Of a stretch of 64,000 nucleotides of DNA, positions 53,944 to 64,000 are shown piece by piece (positions within the stretch are counted from its first letter, which is position 1; the number at the start of each line of letters is the position of its first letter). The DNA is from Phenylobacterium sp. GTDB taxonomy: Bacteria; Pseudomonadota; Alphaproteobacteria; Caulobacterales; Caulobacteraceae. The stretch is taken from NCBI RefSeq assembly GCF_030651185.1, contig NZ_JAUSCJ010000004.1:1-64000 (forward strand). The letters run 5' to 3'. The notes under the pieces are model-generated. The model did no database searches, had not been told where the DNA came from, and was given only the letters and a program-made list of their open reading frames with translations. The position numbers and the translations under genes were made by a program.

Positions 53944-55668
53944 ATGACCATCGAAGCCGCGCCGAAACGCAGCGCCTGGAGCGCCATCAAGGTCTATGGC
54001 GAGCGCCGCGCCCTGGTCATGCTGGCCCTGGGGTTCGCGTCGGGCCTGCCCAACCTGCTCATCTTCGACACCCTCTCGGCCTGGCTCCGCGACGCGGGAC
54101 TGAGTCTGGAAGTGATCGCCTTCTTCAGCCTGGCGACCCTGGCCTATTCCCTGAAGCTGCTCTGGGCGCCGATGATCGATCGCGCCGCCATTCCGGGCCT
54201 CACCCAATGGCTGGGGCATCGGCGCTCCTGGATGCTGGTCTGCCAGGCCCTGATCATGCTGGGGCTATGGCTAATCTCCGGGGTCGACCCCAAGACCAGC
54301 CTCGGCCTGATGGCCGCCTTCGCGGTCTTCGTGGGCTTCACCTCGGCCACCCAGGACATCGTCATCGACGCCTGGCGCATCGAGGCGGCCGACACCGAGA
54401 AGCAGGGCGCCATGGCGGCGGCCTACCAGTGGGGCTACCGCATCGCCATGATCGTGGCCGGCGTCATACCGCTGGCCATGTCCGACGTGGTGGGCTGGAG
54501 CCTGTCCTACGCCCTGATGGCCGGTCTGATGGTGGTGGGCGTCGCAGGCGTGCTGGGGGCGCCGCGCGAGGCCAAGCACATCCTGCGCGATATCGACTTC
54601 CAGGGCGTCGCCGGGGTTCCCTACCGCGATGGGGTCGAGTGGGTCATTCGCCTGGCCATCGTCCTGCTGGGGGCCCTGATCTTCGGCTCGGGCCTGGCGG
54701 GGAACGCCACCGTCCTGCAGTCGGTCACCGCCCACCTCGGCCAGCCCCAGGTGGGCGACGCCATCAAGGCCGCCTGGGAAGCCAAGCCCTTCGGGGTGTT
54801 CGCCCAGGTCGGCGGCATCCTGACCGGCGTGGCCCTGATCGTGGTGGCCGCCCTGCCGATCCCCGGCGCGCCGACAAGGCCCGGCCGCTACCTGTCGACC
54901 GCGCTCGGGGCGCCCTTCATCGACTTCTTCCGCCGCTATGGCGACGTGGCCGGGCTGATCCTGGCCCTGATCTGCGTCTACCGGCTGAGCGACTTCGTGC
55001 TCAACATCATGAACCCGTTCTACATCGACCTCGGCTTCAACAAGCTGCAGATCGCCGAGGTCCGCAAGGTGCTGGGCGTGGTCATGTCGGTGATCGGGGT
55101 GGGCCTGGGCGGCTTCTGCGTCGCGCGGCTGGGCCTGATGCGCTCCATGGTGATCGGCGCCTTCGCCGGGCCCATTTCCAACCTGGTCTTCGCCTGGCTG
55201 GCCTTCCAGGGCCCTGATCTCTGGGCGCTCAGCGTCGCCATCGGGGTGGACAACATCGCCTCGGGCTTCGCCGGCACCTGCCTGATCGCCTACATGTCGA
55301 GCCTCACCGGGGCGGGCTTCACCGCCACCCAGTACGCCATGTTCTCGTCCTTCTACGCCCTGCTGGGAAAGCTGGTGGCGTCGCAGTCGGGCAAGGTGGT
55401 GGAGGGCTCGGCCAAGGCCGCCGACCAGGGCGGCCTGTTCGCCGGTCTGAAGGGCCTGTTCACCGGCCTGCCGCCCGAGACCTTCTCCAGCGCCATGGAG
55501 AAGTCCGGCGTGACCCCCGCGGCGCTGGGCTCCGGCTATGTGGTGTTCTTCGTCTATTCGGCCCTGCTGGGGGTGCTGGGGATCATCCTGGTCTTCATCG
55601 TCGCGGCGCGGACCGCCGACATGCCGGCGGGCGGCGCGGAGCCGGTGGCTGAGGCCGACCCCGCCTAG
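53944..55668 (+). CDS. ampG: MFS transporter, AmpG-like (muropeptide permease family)
   Basis: MLALGFASGLPNLLIFDTLSAWLRDAGLSLEVIAFFSLATLAYSLKLLWAPMIDR...GHRRSWMLVCQ...ATQDIVIDAWRIE. Confidence 0.88.
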   Translation: MTIEAAPKRSAWSAIKVYGERRALVMLALGFASGLPNLLIFDTLSAWLRDAGLSLEVIAFFSLATLAYSLKLLWAPMIDRAAIPGLTQWLGHRRSWMLVCQALIMLGLWLISGVDPKTSLGLMAAFAVFVGFTSATQDIVIDAWRIEAADTEKQGAMAAAYQWGYRIAMIVAGVIPLAMSDVVGWSLSYALMAGLMVVGVAGVLGAPREAKHILRDIDFQGVAGVPYRDGVEWVIRLAIVLLGALIFGSGLAGNATVLQSVTAHLGQPQVGDAIKAAWEAKPFGVFAQVGGILTGVALIVVAALPIPGAPTRPGRYLSTALGAPFIDFFRRYGDVAGLILALICVYRLSDFVLNIMNPFYIDLGFNKLQIAEVRKVLGVVMSVIGVGLGGFCVARLGLMRSMVIGAFAGPISNLVFAWLAFQGPDLWALSVAIGVDNIASGFAGTCLIAYMSSLTGAGFTATQYAMFSSFYALLGKLVASQSGKVVEGSAKAADQGGLFAGLKGLFTGLPPETFSSAMEKSGVTPAALGSGYVVFFVYSALLGVLGIILVFIVAARTADMPAGGAEPVAEADPA

Positions 55669-56498
55669 GTCGTCGACAGGCAGATCACCTGGGCGACCCG
55701 CAGGTCGCGGCGCAGGGCGTCGGCGACACGGCCGTAGTTGTCGGTGGTGACGCTCTCGCCCACCGCAAAGCTGGCGGGGCGTTCGTGGGCCTCGGACATG
55801 GCGGCGCCCAGGGTTTCCGGCGCGGTGGTGTAGATGCGGCCCCGGCGCGGCGCCTCGGCCACGGTCACCCCGATCACCCGGCCGGCGCTGTCCAGGGCCG
55901 GCGCGCCCGACAGGCCCGCCAGCGTGCCCTTCAGGCCATCGGTGCGGCCGGTCTCGGCCCAGACCAGCACCGGCTCGGTGCGCGCGCCGCGGCCTCGCAC
56001 CACCAGGTTCTCACGGCCCAGCAGCCGCGAGGTGGCCTCGCCGGACTGCCCCTGGGGGAAGCCCGGGTGGTAGGCGCGGTCGCCCCGGCGCAGCTTCTGG
56101 TCCAGGCCCAGCGGTAGGGGCGGCGCCCCGCCCTCGGTGGTGAGGATGGCGGCCTCGCCGCGCTGGTCGATGCTGACCTTGGCGGCCACGCCCCGGCCCT
56201 CGGCCACCACGATGGCGGCCTGGGTGCAGCCGTCCACCACATGACGGGCGGTGACCCAGACCCCGCGCTCGGCCACCGAGAAGGCGGTGCCCAGGCCGGG
56301 CTCGGCCTTGGCCGGCACGTCGACGACAATGGAGGGATCAAAGGGCGAGGCGGGCCCCAGCGGCACGCCCTCTTCCCCCGGCACCGGCGGCGGCGGCGGC
56401 GGGGCGTCGGCGCGCTCCTGCCGGCCCACGGCCGCGATCAGCAGCGCCAGGACCACAGCCGCATAGACCAGCCAGTCCGGCAGCTTGGGGAAATGCAT
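55665..56498 (-). CDS. Membrane-anchored trypsin-like serine protease
   Basis: N-term TM; GLGTAFSVAERGVWVTARHVVDGC (His) and GLSGAPALDSAGRVIGVTVAE (Ser). Confidence 0.85.
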   Translation of the reverse strand: MHFPKLPDWLVYAAVVLALLIAAVGRQERADAPPPPPPVPGEEGVPLGPASPFDPSIVVDVPAKAEPGLGTAFSVAERGVWVTARHVVDGCTQAAIVVAEGRGVAAKVSIDQRGEAAILTTEGGAPPLPLGLDQKLRRGDRAYHPGFPQGQSGEATSRLLGRENLVVRGRGARTEPVLVWAETGRTDGLKGTLAGLSGAPALDSAGRVIGVTVAEAPRRGRIYTTAPETLGAAMSEAHERPASFAVGESVTTDNYGRVADALRRDLRVAQVICLSTT

Positions 56499-56506
56499 CG
56501 GTCCGC

Positions 56507-56935
56507 TCAGCCCGCCACGGCGGCTGCGAGAATGAGCGCGGTGGCCAGCTTGGCGCCCACCAGCAGGGCGGCTGCGGAAATCTCGCCCTCCTGGATTCGC
56601 TGCGGCAGGCCGCGCAGGATCATGTCGACGATGCGGAAGATCAGCAGCTGCACGACCACCGTCGAGGCGCCCCAGATGCCGATCTCGATCAACGACGTCG
56701 ACGCCGTCAGCGACACCGCCAGCGGAATGGCCAGCCCGATCATCACCCCGGCCAGCGACAGGGCTGCGGCGGAATTCCCCTCGCGGATCAGGGCGATCTC
56801 GCGGTGCGGGGTCAGCAGGACATAGAGGGCGCTGCCGAGGAACAGGATCAGGACGGTGAGCCCCGCATGGAGCAGGGTGATCGGGAAGCCGGTGGCGAAA
56901 GCCTGGATTTCAGGAGACTGGAGTTCGGGCGGCAT
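56507..56935 (-). CDS. DUF350 membrane protein
   Basis: ALYVLLTPHREIALIREGNSAAALSLAGVMIGLAIPLAVSLTAS. Confidence 0.85.
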   Translation of the reverse strand: MPPELQSPEIQAFATGFPITLLHAGLTVLILFLGSALYVLLTPHREIALIREGNSAAALSLAGVMIGLAIPLAVSLTASTSLIEIGIWGASTVVVQLLIFRIVDMILRGLPQRIQEGEISAAALLVGAKLATALILAAAVAG

Positions 56936-57004
56936 CGGGACCCTTGGGCAAGGAACTGTCGGTCGCCATCGTTAGCACGGACCTTTCGCCGACGCGAAAG
57001 TCCT

Positions 57005-58183
57005 TCAGGCGGCGGGCGAGTCCAGGACCTCGGGCGGGGTCATGGCCTTGCGCCGGGCGCTGGCGCGAACCTTCTCGCTCTCGCTCTTCAACTGGCCGCA
57101 GGCCGCCAGGATGTCGCGCCCGCGCGGCGTGCGGATCGGCGAGGCGTAGCCGGCGCGGTTGAGGATGGCGGCGAATTTCTCGATCGCGCCCCAGTCGGAA
57201 CAGACATAGTCGGTCCCCGGCCAGGGATTGAAGGGGATCAGGTTGATCTTGGCCGGAAGGCCCTTCAGCAGCTTCACCAGGGCCAGGGCCTCGGCGGGAC
57301 TATCGTTGACGCCCTTGAGCATCACATATTCGAAGGTCACGCGGCGGGCGTTGGACAGGCCCGGATAGGCGCGGATGCCCTCGATCAGCTGGGCGATCGG
57401 GTACTTCTTGTTGAGCGGCACCAGCACGTCGCGCAGCGGGTCATTGGTGGCGTGCAGGGAGATCGCCAGCATCGCCTGGGTGCGGGTTCCCAGGGCTTCC
57501 AGTTCCGGCACGACGCCCGAGGTGGACACCGTGATCCGCCGGCGCGAGATGGCGATGCCCTCGCCGTCCGAAATGATGTCGATGGCGTCGGCGACGTTGT
57601 CGAGATTGTAGAGCGGCTCGCCCATGCCCATGAAGACGATGTTGGAGAGCCGGCGGTCCTCCTTGGGGCTGGGCCATTCCTCCAGGTCGTCCCGGGCCAC
57701 CTGCACCTGGGCGACGATCTCGGCGGCGGTCAGGTTGCGGACCAGGGCCTGGGTGCCGGTGTGGCAGAAGGTGCAGTTCAGCGTGCAGCCCACCTGGCTT
57801 GAAACGCACAGAGCGCCGGCCCGCCCGACATCGGGAATGTAGACCGTCTCCACCTCGATGCCCGGCGCCATGCGGATCAGCCACTTGCGGGTGCCGTCCT
57901 TGGACACCTGGCGCTCGACGATCTCGGGCCGCGCCAGGCTGAAGGCCTCGGCGAGAACCGCCCGGGTCTCCTTGGCGATGTCGGTCATCGCCTCGAAGTC
58001 GGTGACCCCGTAGTGGTGGATCCAGCGCCACATCTGGCCCGCACGCATCCGGGCCTTGGGCGCCGGCACCACGTCGGCGGCGATCAGTGTCTCCACCAGC
58101 CCCTTGCGGGTCAGGCCGCAGAGGTTCGGCTTCACGGGCGCGGCCGGCTTGGTGGCGCGCGAAAGATCGAGGGTGACGCCCAA
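57005..58183 (-). CDS. rlmN: 23S rRNA (adenine2503-C2)-methyltransferase; TTG start proposed
   Basis: [35 protein letters not shown]...[14 protein letters not shown]. Confidence 0.95.
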   Translation of the reverse strand: MGVTLDLSRATKPAAPVKPNLCGLTRKGLVETLIAADVVPAPKARMRAGQMWRWIHHYGVTDFEAMTDIAKETRAVLAEAFSLARPEIVERQVSKDGTRKWLIRMAPGIEVETVYIPDVGRAGALCVSSQVGCTLNCTFCHTGTQALVRNLTAAEIVAQVQVARDDLEEWPSPKEDRRLSNIVFMGMGEPLYNLDNVADAIDIISDGEGIAISRRRITVSTSGVVPELEALGTRTQAMLAISLHATNDPLRDVLVPLNKKYPIAQLIEGIRAYPGLSNARRVTFEYVMLKGVNDSPAEALALVKLLKGLPAKINLIPFNPWPGTDYVCSDWGAIEKFAAILNRAGYASPIRTPRGRDILAACGQLKSESEKVRASARRKAMTPPEVLDSPAA

Positions 58184-58354
58184 GGTGAGGAACTCGCTGG
58201 CTGGAAGCCCGCCAATATAGGGCCTGCGGCGTCCCACGCCAAATCGCCCCGACGCCGCACCGATCCAAACAAATGTTCGACGCCGGACTTCCGCCCAGGG
58301 AAGGCGTGGGTTAGCGTCCGCCAACTTTCGAAAAACGATGTCCGGGAGACGACG

Positions 58355-59356
58355 ATGAAGGCGCTGCTGAGCAAGACCACCGGGGGTCCTGAGACCCTGG
58401 TTTATGAAGACGTGGCCTCTCCCGAGGTCCGTCCCGGCTTCGCCGTGATCAGCACCAAGGCCGTGGGCATCAACTTCCCCGACGTGCTGATGATCGAGGA
58501 CAAGTACCAGATGAAGCCGCCGCGCCCCTTCTCCCCGGGCGGCGAGCTGTCGGGCGTGGTCAAGGCGATCGGCGAGGGTGTCACCAATGTGAAGGTCGGC
58601 GACCGCATCCTGGCCAACACCGGCTGGGGCGGCCTGGCGGAAGAGGTCCTGCTGCCGGCCAACCGCCTGTGGCACATCCCCGACAGCATGCCCCACGATG
58701 TGGCGGCGGCCTTCATCCTCACCTACGGCACCAGCTATCACGCTCTGAAGGACCGCGGTCATCTGAAGGCCGGCGACACCATGCTGGTCCTGGGCGCGGC
58801 CGGCGGCGTCGGCCTCTCGGCGGTCGAACTGGGCAAGGCCATGGGGGCCCGCGTGGTGGCCGCCTGCTCCAGCCAGGAAAAGTGCGACCTGGCCATCGCC
58901 CACGGCGCCGACGAGGGCATCGTCTATGGCCGCGGCCCCTTCGACCGCGACGGCCAGAAGGCCCTGGGCCAACTCTTCAAGGACGCCGGCGGGGCCGAGG
59001 GCTTCAACGTGATCTATGACGCGGTCGGCGGCGGCTATGCCGAGCCGGCCCTGCGCTCCATCGCCTGGGAAGGCCGCTATCTGGTGATCGGCTTTGCGGC
59101 CGGCGACATCCCGAAGATCCCGCTGAACCTCGCCCTGCTGAAGGGCTGCGACATCGTTGGCGTGTTCTGGGGCACCTGGACCACCAAGAACCCCGAGCTG
59201 TTCGCCCAGTCCATCGACGAGCTGCTGGAGCTCTACGCCCAGGGCAAGGTCAAGCCGCACGTCTCCGAGCGCTTCCCGCTCTCCAAGGGCGCCGACGCCA
59301 TCGCCCACCTGGGCAGCCGCAAGGCCATGGGCAAGGTCGTGGTGACGGTCGACTAA
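58355..59356 (+). CDS. NADPH:quinone oxidoreductase family (zinc-independent MDR)
   Basis: [20 protein letters not shown]...[32 protein letters not shown]...[29 protein letters not shown]. Confidence 0.93.
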   Translation: MKALLSKTTGGPETLVYEDVASPEVRPGFAVISTKAVGINFPDVLMIEDKYQMKPPRPFSPGGELSGVVKAIGEGVTNVKVGDRILANTGWGGLAEEVLLPANRLWHIPDSMPHDVAAAFILTYGTSYHALKDRGHLKAGDTMLVLGAAGGVGLSAVELGKAMGARVVAACSSQEKCDLAIAHGADEGIVYGRGPFDRDGQKALGQLFKDAGGAEGFNVIYDAVGGGYAEPALRSIAWEGRYLVIGFAAGDIPKIPLNLALLKGCDIVGVFWGTWTTKNPELFAQSIDELLELYAQGKVKPHVSERFPLSKGADAIAHLGSRKAMGKVVVTVD

Positions 59357-59362
59357 CCTGAG

Positions 59363-59483
59363 GTGTCATCCCGCATGGAGCGCGAAGCGCGGAAGTGCGG
59401 GAGCCAGAAGCAACGATCTCTCCGGCATGCCCCGCGCATCTGGGTCCCGGACAAGCCGCTGGCGTGGCTTTCCGGGATGACAC
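59363..59483. repeat. Inverted repeat gtgtcatcccg/cgggatgacac
   Basis: 11-bp perfect arms about 100 bp apart; GTCATCCCG-type intergenic repeat. Confidence 0.65.
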
Positions 59484-59545
59484 TTGTTGGCGAGCCCATC
59501 CGGCTTTAGTGATCGCCGATCAGTTACAAGAAACGGGGAAGCGAA

Positions 59546-60400
59546 ATGGCGGGACGTCTGCAGGATAAGGTCGCGGTGATCACCGGGGCCGCGTCGGGCA
59601 TCGGCCTGGGCACGGTGGAGCTATTCGTCGCCGAGGGGGCCTGCGTCATCGCCGCCGACATCCAGGACGAAAAGGGCGCCATGCTGGAGAAGCGGTTCCC
59701 CGGCAAGGTCGTCTACGCCCACTGCGACGTCACCCAGGAAGCCGAGATCGAAGCCGCCATGCAGCGGGCCAAGACCGAGTTCGGCGGCCTCGACATCCTG
59801 TTCAACAACGCCGGCATCTCCGACCGGATGACCTCCATCGCCGAGATCACCGCCGACGGCTGGAGCTGGATCTTCGATGTCCTGGTGCGCGGCCCGGCTC
59901 TGGGCATGAAGCACGCCGTGCCCCTGATGCTGGAGCGGGGCGGCGGCTCGATCATCAACACCGCCTCCATCGCCGGCCTGCAGGCCGGCTGGGGCCCCAT
60001 CGCCTATTCCAGCGCCAAGGCCAGCGTCATCCATATGAGCCGGGCCGCCGCGGCCCAGCTCTCGCCGCAGAAGATCCGGGTCAACGCCATCTGCCCGGGC
60101 CTGATCGCCACCTCGATCTTCGGCGCCTCGCTCGGCCTGCCCCGCGAGGTGGCCGACCAGATGGCCGCCCGGGTGGCCGACAACGCCGCCAAGGTGCAGC
60201 CGGTGCCCAAGGCCGGCATGCCCGACGACATCGCCAAGGCCGCCCTCTATTTGGCCTCGGAGGACTCGGCCTTCGTGTCGGGGACCCATATCGTGGTGGA
60301 CGGCGGCATCACGGTCGGCGGCCGGCACGCCTGGGACGCCACCGCGGGCTCGCCCTTCGCGGCCCTGTTCGGCGACGCCCTGCCCGGCGCGACGGCCTAG
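59546..60400 (+). CDS. SDR family oxidoreductase
   Basis: KVAVITGAASGIGLGTVELFVAEGA...YSSAKASVIHMSR. Confidence 0.95.
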   Translation: MAGRLQDKVAVITGAASGIGLGTVELFVAEGACVIAADIQDEKGAMLEKRFPGKVVYAHCDVTQEAEIEAAMQRAKTEFGGLDILFNNAGISDRMTSIAEITADGWSWIFDVLVRGPALGMKHAVPLMLERGGGSIINTASIAGLQAGWGPIAYSSAKASVIHMSRAAAAQLSPQKIRVNAICPGLIATSIFGASLGLPREVADQMAARVADNAAKVQPVPKAGMPDDIAKAALYLASEDSAFVSGTHIVVDGGITVGGRHAWDATAGSPFAALFGDALPGATA

Positions 60401-60405
60401 GGACG

Positions 60406-61131
60406 ATGATCCGGGCGCTCGACCTGGCGCGGGGCCTGGACCCCGCCAAGCTGCGCCCGGCCTTCGAGCGCTTTGGCCGCCTGCACCTGCCCGGGATCTT
60501 CGCGGCCAAGGACGCCCAGGCGATCCACGCCGGCCTGGTGGCCGCCCCCTACCACCGCTCGCTGACGGCCTCGGGCAAGAGCTACGACATCGCCCTGGAC
60601 ACCCTGGCCGCCATGCCGCCCGAACGCCGGGCGGAGCTGGAGGCGGCGATCCTGGAGGGCGGCAGGACCGGCTTCCAGTATCAGTTCGACGCCTGGCGGC
60701 TGTCGGACCTGATGGAGGCCGGCCAGAGGACGGGCGGGGCGCTGGCGCCCCTGGAGGGCGTCTACGACCTGATCAACAGCGAGGCGTTTCTCGGCTTCGT
60801 CCGCACCCTCACCGGCGACTCGCGACCGGCCCACGCCGACGCCCAGGCCACCCGCTATGGCCCGGGCGACTTCCTCACCGCCCATGACGACGACGTGGCC
60901 GGCAAGCACCGCCTCTACGCCTATGTGCTGAACTTCACCCCGGCCTGGCGGCCGGACTGGGGCGGCCTGCTGGCCTTCCACGACGCCGACGGCCATGTCA
61001 GCGAGGCCTATACCCCCACCTTCAACGCGCTGAACATCTTCCGCGTGCCGCAGCAGCACGCCGTCACCCAGGTGGCGAGCTTCGCGGGCGCGCAGCGGTT
61101 CTCCATCACCGGGTGGATCCGTGAGCGCTGA
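60406..61131 (+). CDS. 2-oxoglutarate/Fe(II)-dependent oxygenase family protein
   Basis: ATRYGPGDFLTAHDDDVAGKHRLYAYVLNFTPAWRPDWGGLLAFHD...NIFRVPQQHAVTQV, HxD...H and R-x-S-like end RFSITGW. Confidence 0.9.
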   Translation: MIRALDLARGLDPAKLRPAFERFGRLHLPGIFAAKDAQAIHAGLVAAPYHRSLTASGKSYDIALDTLAAMPPERRAELEAAILEGGRTGFQYQFDAWRLSDLMEAGQRTGGALAPLEGVYDLINSEAFLGFVRTLTGDSRPAHADAQATRYGPGDFLTAHDDDVAGKHRLYAYVLNFTPAWRPDWGGLLAFHDADGHVSEAYTPTFNALNIFRVPQQHAVTQVASFAGAQRFSITGWIRER

Positions 61132-62050
61132 CGCCGCGGGCAAGCCCGGCCTGTCGCCCAACCTGCACGGCGCCCTGTGGATGGTGGCCTCGGCGGTCGG
61201 CTTCACGGCCATGACCACCCTGATCAAGTATCTGGGAGACGACTACGCCGCCTCGCTGCAGACCTTCTACCGGCAGTTCTTTGGCTTCCTGATCATGCTG
61301 CCGGTCATCCTGCGCCATCGCGGCGCGGCCTTCGCCACCACAAGGCCCGGCATCCTGATCTTCCGCTCGGCGGCAGGCACGGTGGGGATGATCCTCTCCT
61401 TCTACGCCTTCCAGAAGATGCCGTTGGCCGACGCCAATGCGCTCTCCTTCACCCGCACCCTGTGGCTGGTGCCCCTGGCCTTCTTCGTGGTCCGCGAGCC
61501 AGTCGGCCCCTTGCGCATCGGCGCCGCCGTGGTGGGCTTCCTGGGCGTGCTGATCATGCTGCGGCCTGGCGCGGGGCACGACTTCGCCATCGGCCTGCCC
61601 GCCATGGCCATGCTGGCCTCCTCCTTCCTGTTCGCGCTCACCATCACCGGCATGAAGGTGATGACACGGGACCACGCCCCCATGGTGCTGCTGGTCTGGT
61701 CAGCAAGCCTTGGCCTGGTGCTGGCCCTGCCCGGCGCCTTCCTGGCCTGGCGCTGGCCCGAGCCCTTCGACCTGCTGCTGCTGGCCGCCATGGGCGTGCT
61801 CGGCACCATCACCCAGGGCTGCTACATCAAGGGCATGTCCATCGGCGACGCCGGCGCCATGGCCCCCATCGACTATATCCGCCTGGTCTTCACGGTGATC
61901 GTCGGCTTCGCCCTCTTCCAAGAAGTCCCGGGGATCTGGACCGTGGTGGGCGCCGGCGTGGTGGTGGTCTCCACCCTATTCATCACCTGGCGCGAACACC
62001 TGGCCAGCCGGGCGAAGGTGGCCGCCGCGGCGCTCGTCGAACCGGTCTAG
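61121..62050 (+). CDS. DMT family (EamA) transporter
   Basis: GALWMVASAVGFTAMTTLIKYLGDDYAASLQTFYRQFFGFLIMLPVILR..., ten TM segments. Confidence 0.92.
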   Translation: MSADAAGKPGLSPNLHGALWMVASAVGFTAMTTLIKYLGDDYAASLQTFYRQFFGFLIMLPVILRHRGAAFATTRPGILIFRSAAGTVGMILSFYAFQKMPLADANALSFTRTLWLVPLAFFVVREPVGPLRIGAAVVGFLGVLIMLRPGAGHDFAIGLPAMAMLASSFLFALTITGMKVMTRDHAPMVLLVWSASLGLVLALPGAFLAWRWPEPFDLLLLAAMGVLGTITQGCYIKGMSIGDAGAMAPIDYIRLVFTVIVGFALFQEVPGIWTVVGAGVVVVSTLFITWREHLASRAKVAAAALVEPV

Positions 62051-63348
62051 CCGCCCGGGCGCGACGGCGCCGACCCGCGATTTGCGGCCTCGCCGTCTTG
62101 CTCGGCGTCGGGATCGCGACCCTGGCTGCGATCGAACCATCGCATCACCGGCGTGACCGTGACGCCGTGCAGCAGAATGGACAGCAGGCAGATGAGGCCC
62201 ACGATGGCCCAAAGGCGGTCGCCCCCCTCGAAGGGCGCGGCGTTGAGGCCAAAGGCCAGGTAGTAGAACGAGCCGACCCCGCGGATCCCGAAGAAGGCCA
62301 GGATCAGCTTCTCGCGCAGAGGCCTGCGCCATCCGACCAGGCCCAACATCCCCGTCAGGGGACGAACCACCAAGACGATGAGGAGCGCGGCGGCGACATC
62401 GATGGGTCGCAGCGGCGCGAGAAGCCCCGAGACCAAGGCGCCCCCGAACAACACCAGCACCACCATCATCCCCATGCGTTCGATCTGCTCGATGAAGTCG
62501 TGCATCTCGACGTGGAAGCTGTGGTCGGGATCGGCGTGACGGAAGGCCAGCGCGGCGATGAACACCGCCAGAAAGCCGTAGCTGTGCAGCATCTCGGCGA
62601 CCGCGTAGGAGAGGAAGGTCGCCGCCAGAACGATGAACCCGTCGCGGGTCCCGGCCAGGCGCGAACTGACCGGCAGCGCAAAGGTCAGCCGGCCAAACAC
62701 CCAGCCGAGCACCCAGCCGGCTCCGAGCCCCGCCAGGACCTTCCACAGAACACTGACGGTGAGCCATTGGGTGAGCCAGCCGGTTGTCGGGCCCGACGCC
62801 GCGAGGGCCAGGGCTATGGCCAGGTTCACGAAGGGAAACGCCAGACCGTCGTTCAAGCCGGCCTCCGACGTCAGCCCGAAGCGGACCTCGTCCTCTCGCC
62901 CCTCCTGCGGCGCGCCGACCTGGACGTCGGCCGCCAGCACGGGGTCGGTGGGCGCGAGGCTGCCCGCCAGCAGGATCGCGCCGGCCAGCCCAAGACCCAG
63001 GAGAGTGACCCCCAGCCAGGCGATCGCGGCGATCGACAGCAACATGGTCACGCCCAGCAGGCGCCAGGTGACCTGCCATCGCTTCAGATTGAAGATGCGG
63101 TCGATCTTCAATCCCGCCCCCATCAGGGCGATGATCACCACAAACTCCGTCAGCCTCTCCGTCACCTCCGGATAGGCCTGGGGCATGGGGTTGAGCCCGA
63201 CCTGCGGCAGGCTGAAAAGACCGGCCCCGAGGACGATGCAGACGATCGGCAAGGACAGCGGAGCCCGTCGGATGGCGAGGGGCAGCCAGGCGACCAGGGC
63301 CACCAGGGCTCCGATCACGAACAGGATGAGGATATAGGGGTCGGGCAT
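62047..63348 (-). CDS. Cation:proton antiporter (CPA1, Na+/H+ exchanger-like)
   Basis: SLAPTDPVLAADVQVGAPQEGREDEVRFGLTSEAGLNDGLAFPFVNLAIALAL. Confidence 0.92.
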   Translation of the reverse strand: MPDPYILILFVIGALVALVAWLPLAIRRAPLSLPIVCIVLGAGLFSLPQVGLNPMPQAYPEVTERLTEFVVIIALMGAGLKIDRIFNLKRWQVTWRLLGVTMLLSIAAIAWLGVTLLGLGLAGAILLAGSLAPTDPVLAADVQVGAPQEGREDEVRFGLTSEAGLNDGLAFPFVNLAIALALAASGPTTGWLTQWLTVSVLWKVLAGLGAGWVLGWVFGRLTFALPVSSRLAGTRDGFIVLAATFLSYAVAEMLHSYGFLAVFIAALAFRHADPDHSFHVEMHDFIEQIERMGMMVVLVLFGGALVSGLLAPLRPIDVAAALLIVLVVRPLTGMLGLVGWRRPLREKLILAFFGIRGVGSFYYLAFGLNAAPFEGGDRLWAIVGLICLLSILLHGVTVTPVMRWFDRSQGRDPDAEQDGEAANRGSAPSRPGG

Positions 63349-63554
63349 CGCGATCCGGAGGGTTGGGCGGGAGATGCACTAATGCGCGAGCGGGCCCGAG
63401 GTCGCGACGGCGGGCCTTGGATCTTCGGCGCGACACGCGCCCGGCAGGCCGCACCGGCCAATTCAATTGCGTAAAATTCAATTTGACCTGACACGTTTGG
63501 CGGCGGATGAAAGGGCCATCGGTCGAGATGGCCGAGTTCCCGCCAGAGGCTGTC

Positions 63555-64000
63555 ATGAAGCACGTCCTAGCTCTTTCCATCGGCGCCGCCCTGCTCGTCG
63601 CCGCCCCCGCCCTGTCGGCGCCCGCCGCGCCGCCGGCGCCTCAGTTCGTGCGCGGCACGGTGACCGCCGTCACCCCGACCTCGCTGAACGTCACCTCGCG
63701 GGAGGGCAAGAAGCTCACCCTCGGCCTGACCAAGGACTGGACCGTGCAGATCACCAAGCCGGTGACCGTCGCCCAGATCGTGCCCGGCAGCTTCATCGGC
63801 ACCGCCGAGATGCCCCAGAAGGACGGCACCGGCCGCTCGCTCGAGGTCCACGTCTTCCCGCCCGGCGTGAAACTGGGGGAGGGCCACTACGGCTGGGACC
63901 TGAAGAAGGGCTCGATGATGACCAACGGCACCGTGGGCAAGGTGGTGGCCAACAAGTCCGGCAGCGCCTTCGACGTCAGCTACTCCACCGGCGTGCGCCG
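63555..64000 (+). CDS. Exported hypothetical protein, DUF5666-like; runs off window
   Basis: MKHVLALSIGAALLVAAPALSAPAAPPAPQFVRGTVTAVTPTSLNVTSREGKKLTLGLTKDW. Confidence 0.6.
   Translation, partial: MKHVLALSIGAALLVAAPALSAPAAPPAPQFVRGTVTAVTPTSLNVTSREGKKLTLGLTKDWTVQITKPVTVAQIVPGSFIGTAEMPQKDGTGRSLEVHVFPPGVKLGEGHYGWDLKKGSMMTNGTVGKVVANKSGSAFDVSYSTGVR

Noticed and set aside
57005-59308. 767-aa ORF 57005..59308
   Set aside because: Only the rlmN part is real; the N-terminal extension is antisense to the quinone oxidoreductase.
61177-63474. 765-aa plus-strand ORF
   Set aside because: Arg/Gly/Gln/Asp-rich shadow of the EamA transporter and antisense of the CPA1 antiporter; high-GC artefact.

Overview
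The window is a high-GC alphaproteobacterial chromosomal segment. Gene content (ChvI/ChvG-HprK-EIIA-HPr cluster, PseB/PseC pair, short alphaproteobacterial HprK, AmpG-like MFS) suggests Caulobacterales, probably Phenylobacterium/Caulobacter-like; this is inference and no search was run. Most of it is housekeeping: leucine biosynthesis (leuC..leuD..leuB), ahcY, asd, bioB, trmD-rplS, hrcA-grpE, rph-rdgB-hemW-rsmI-yraN-gshB-comM, rlmN, one tRNA-Arg(CCG), transporters and small enzymes. I saw no CRISPR array, rRNA, prophage, IS transposase or defence island. The most unusual points are: (1) a nested decayed mobile unit at about 15867-16427, a GxxExxY-family gene bounded by ~40-bp inverted repeats of GAACCACAC type, carrying two frameshifts and split by a 113-bp double-hairpin palindromic element at a CTAG target, where in-silico excision restores the reading frame; (2) a gene-within-gene arrangement at 51404-52180, where a LuxR-type HTH ORF with a C-terminal TM helix has a linker overlapped in another frame by a 125-aa ORF with its own RBS; (3) three short ORFs (34-35 aa) with good Shine-Dalgarno sequences that are too short for the supplied ORF track; (4) an HTH/DUF2975/mini-TM cassette with paired ATCG-N5-CGAT dyads; (5) a 5'-truncated, frameshifted glycosyltransferase-like remnant; (6) a serine hydrolase whose homologous N-terminus implies a CTG start.
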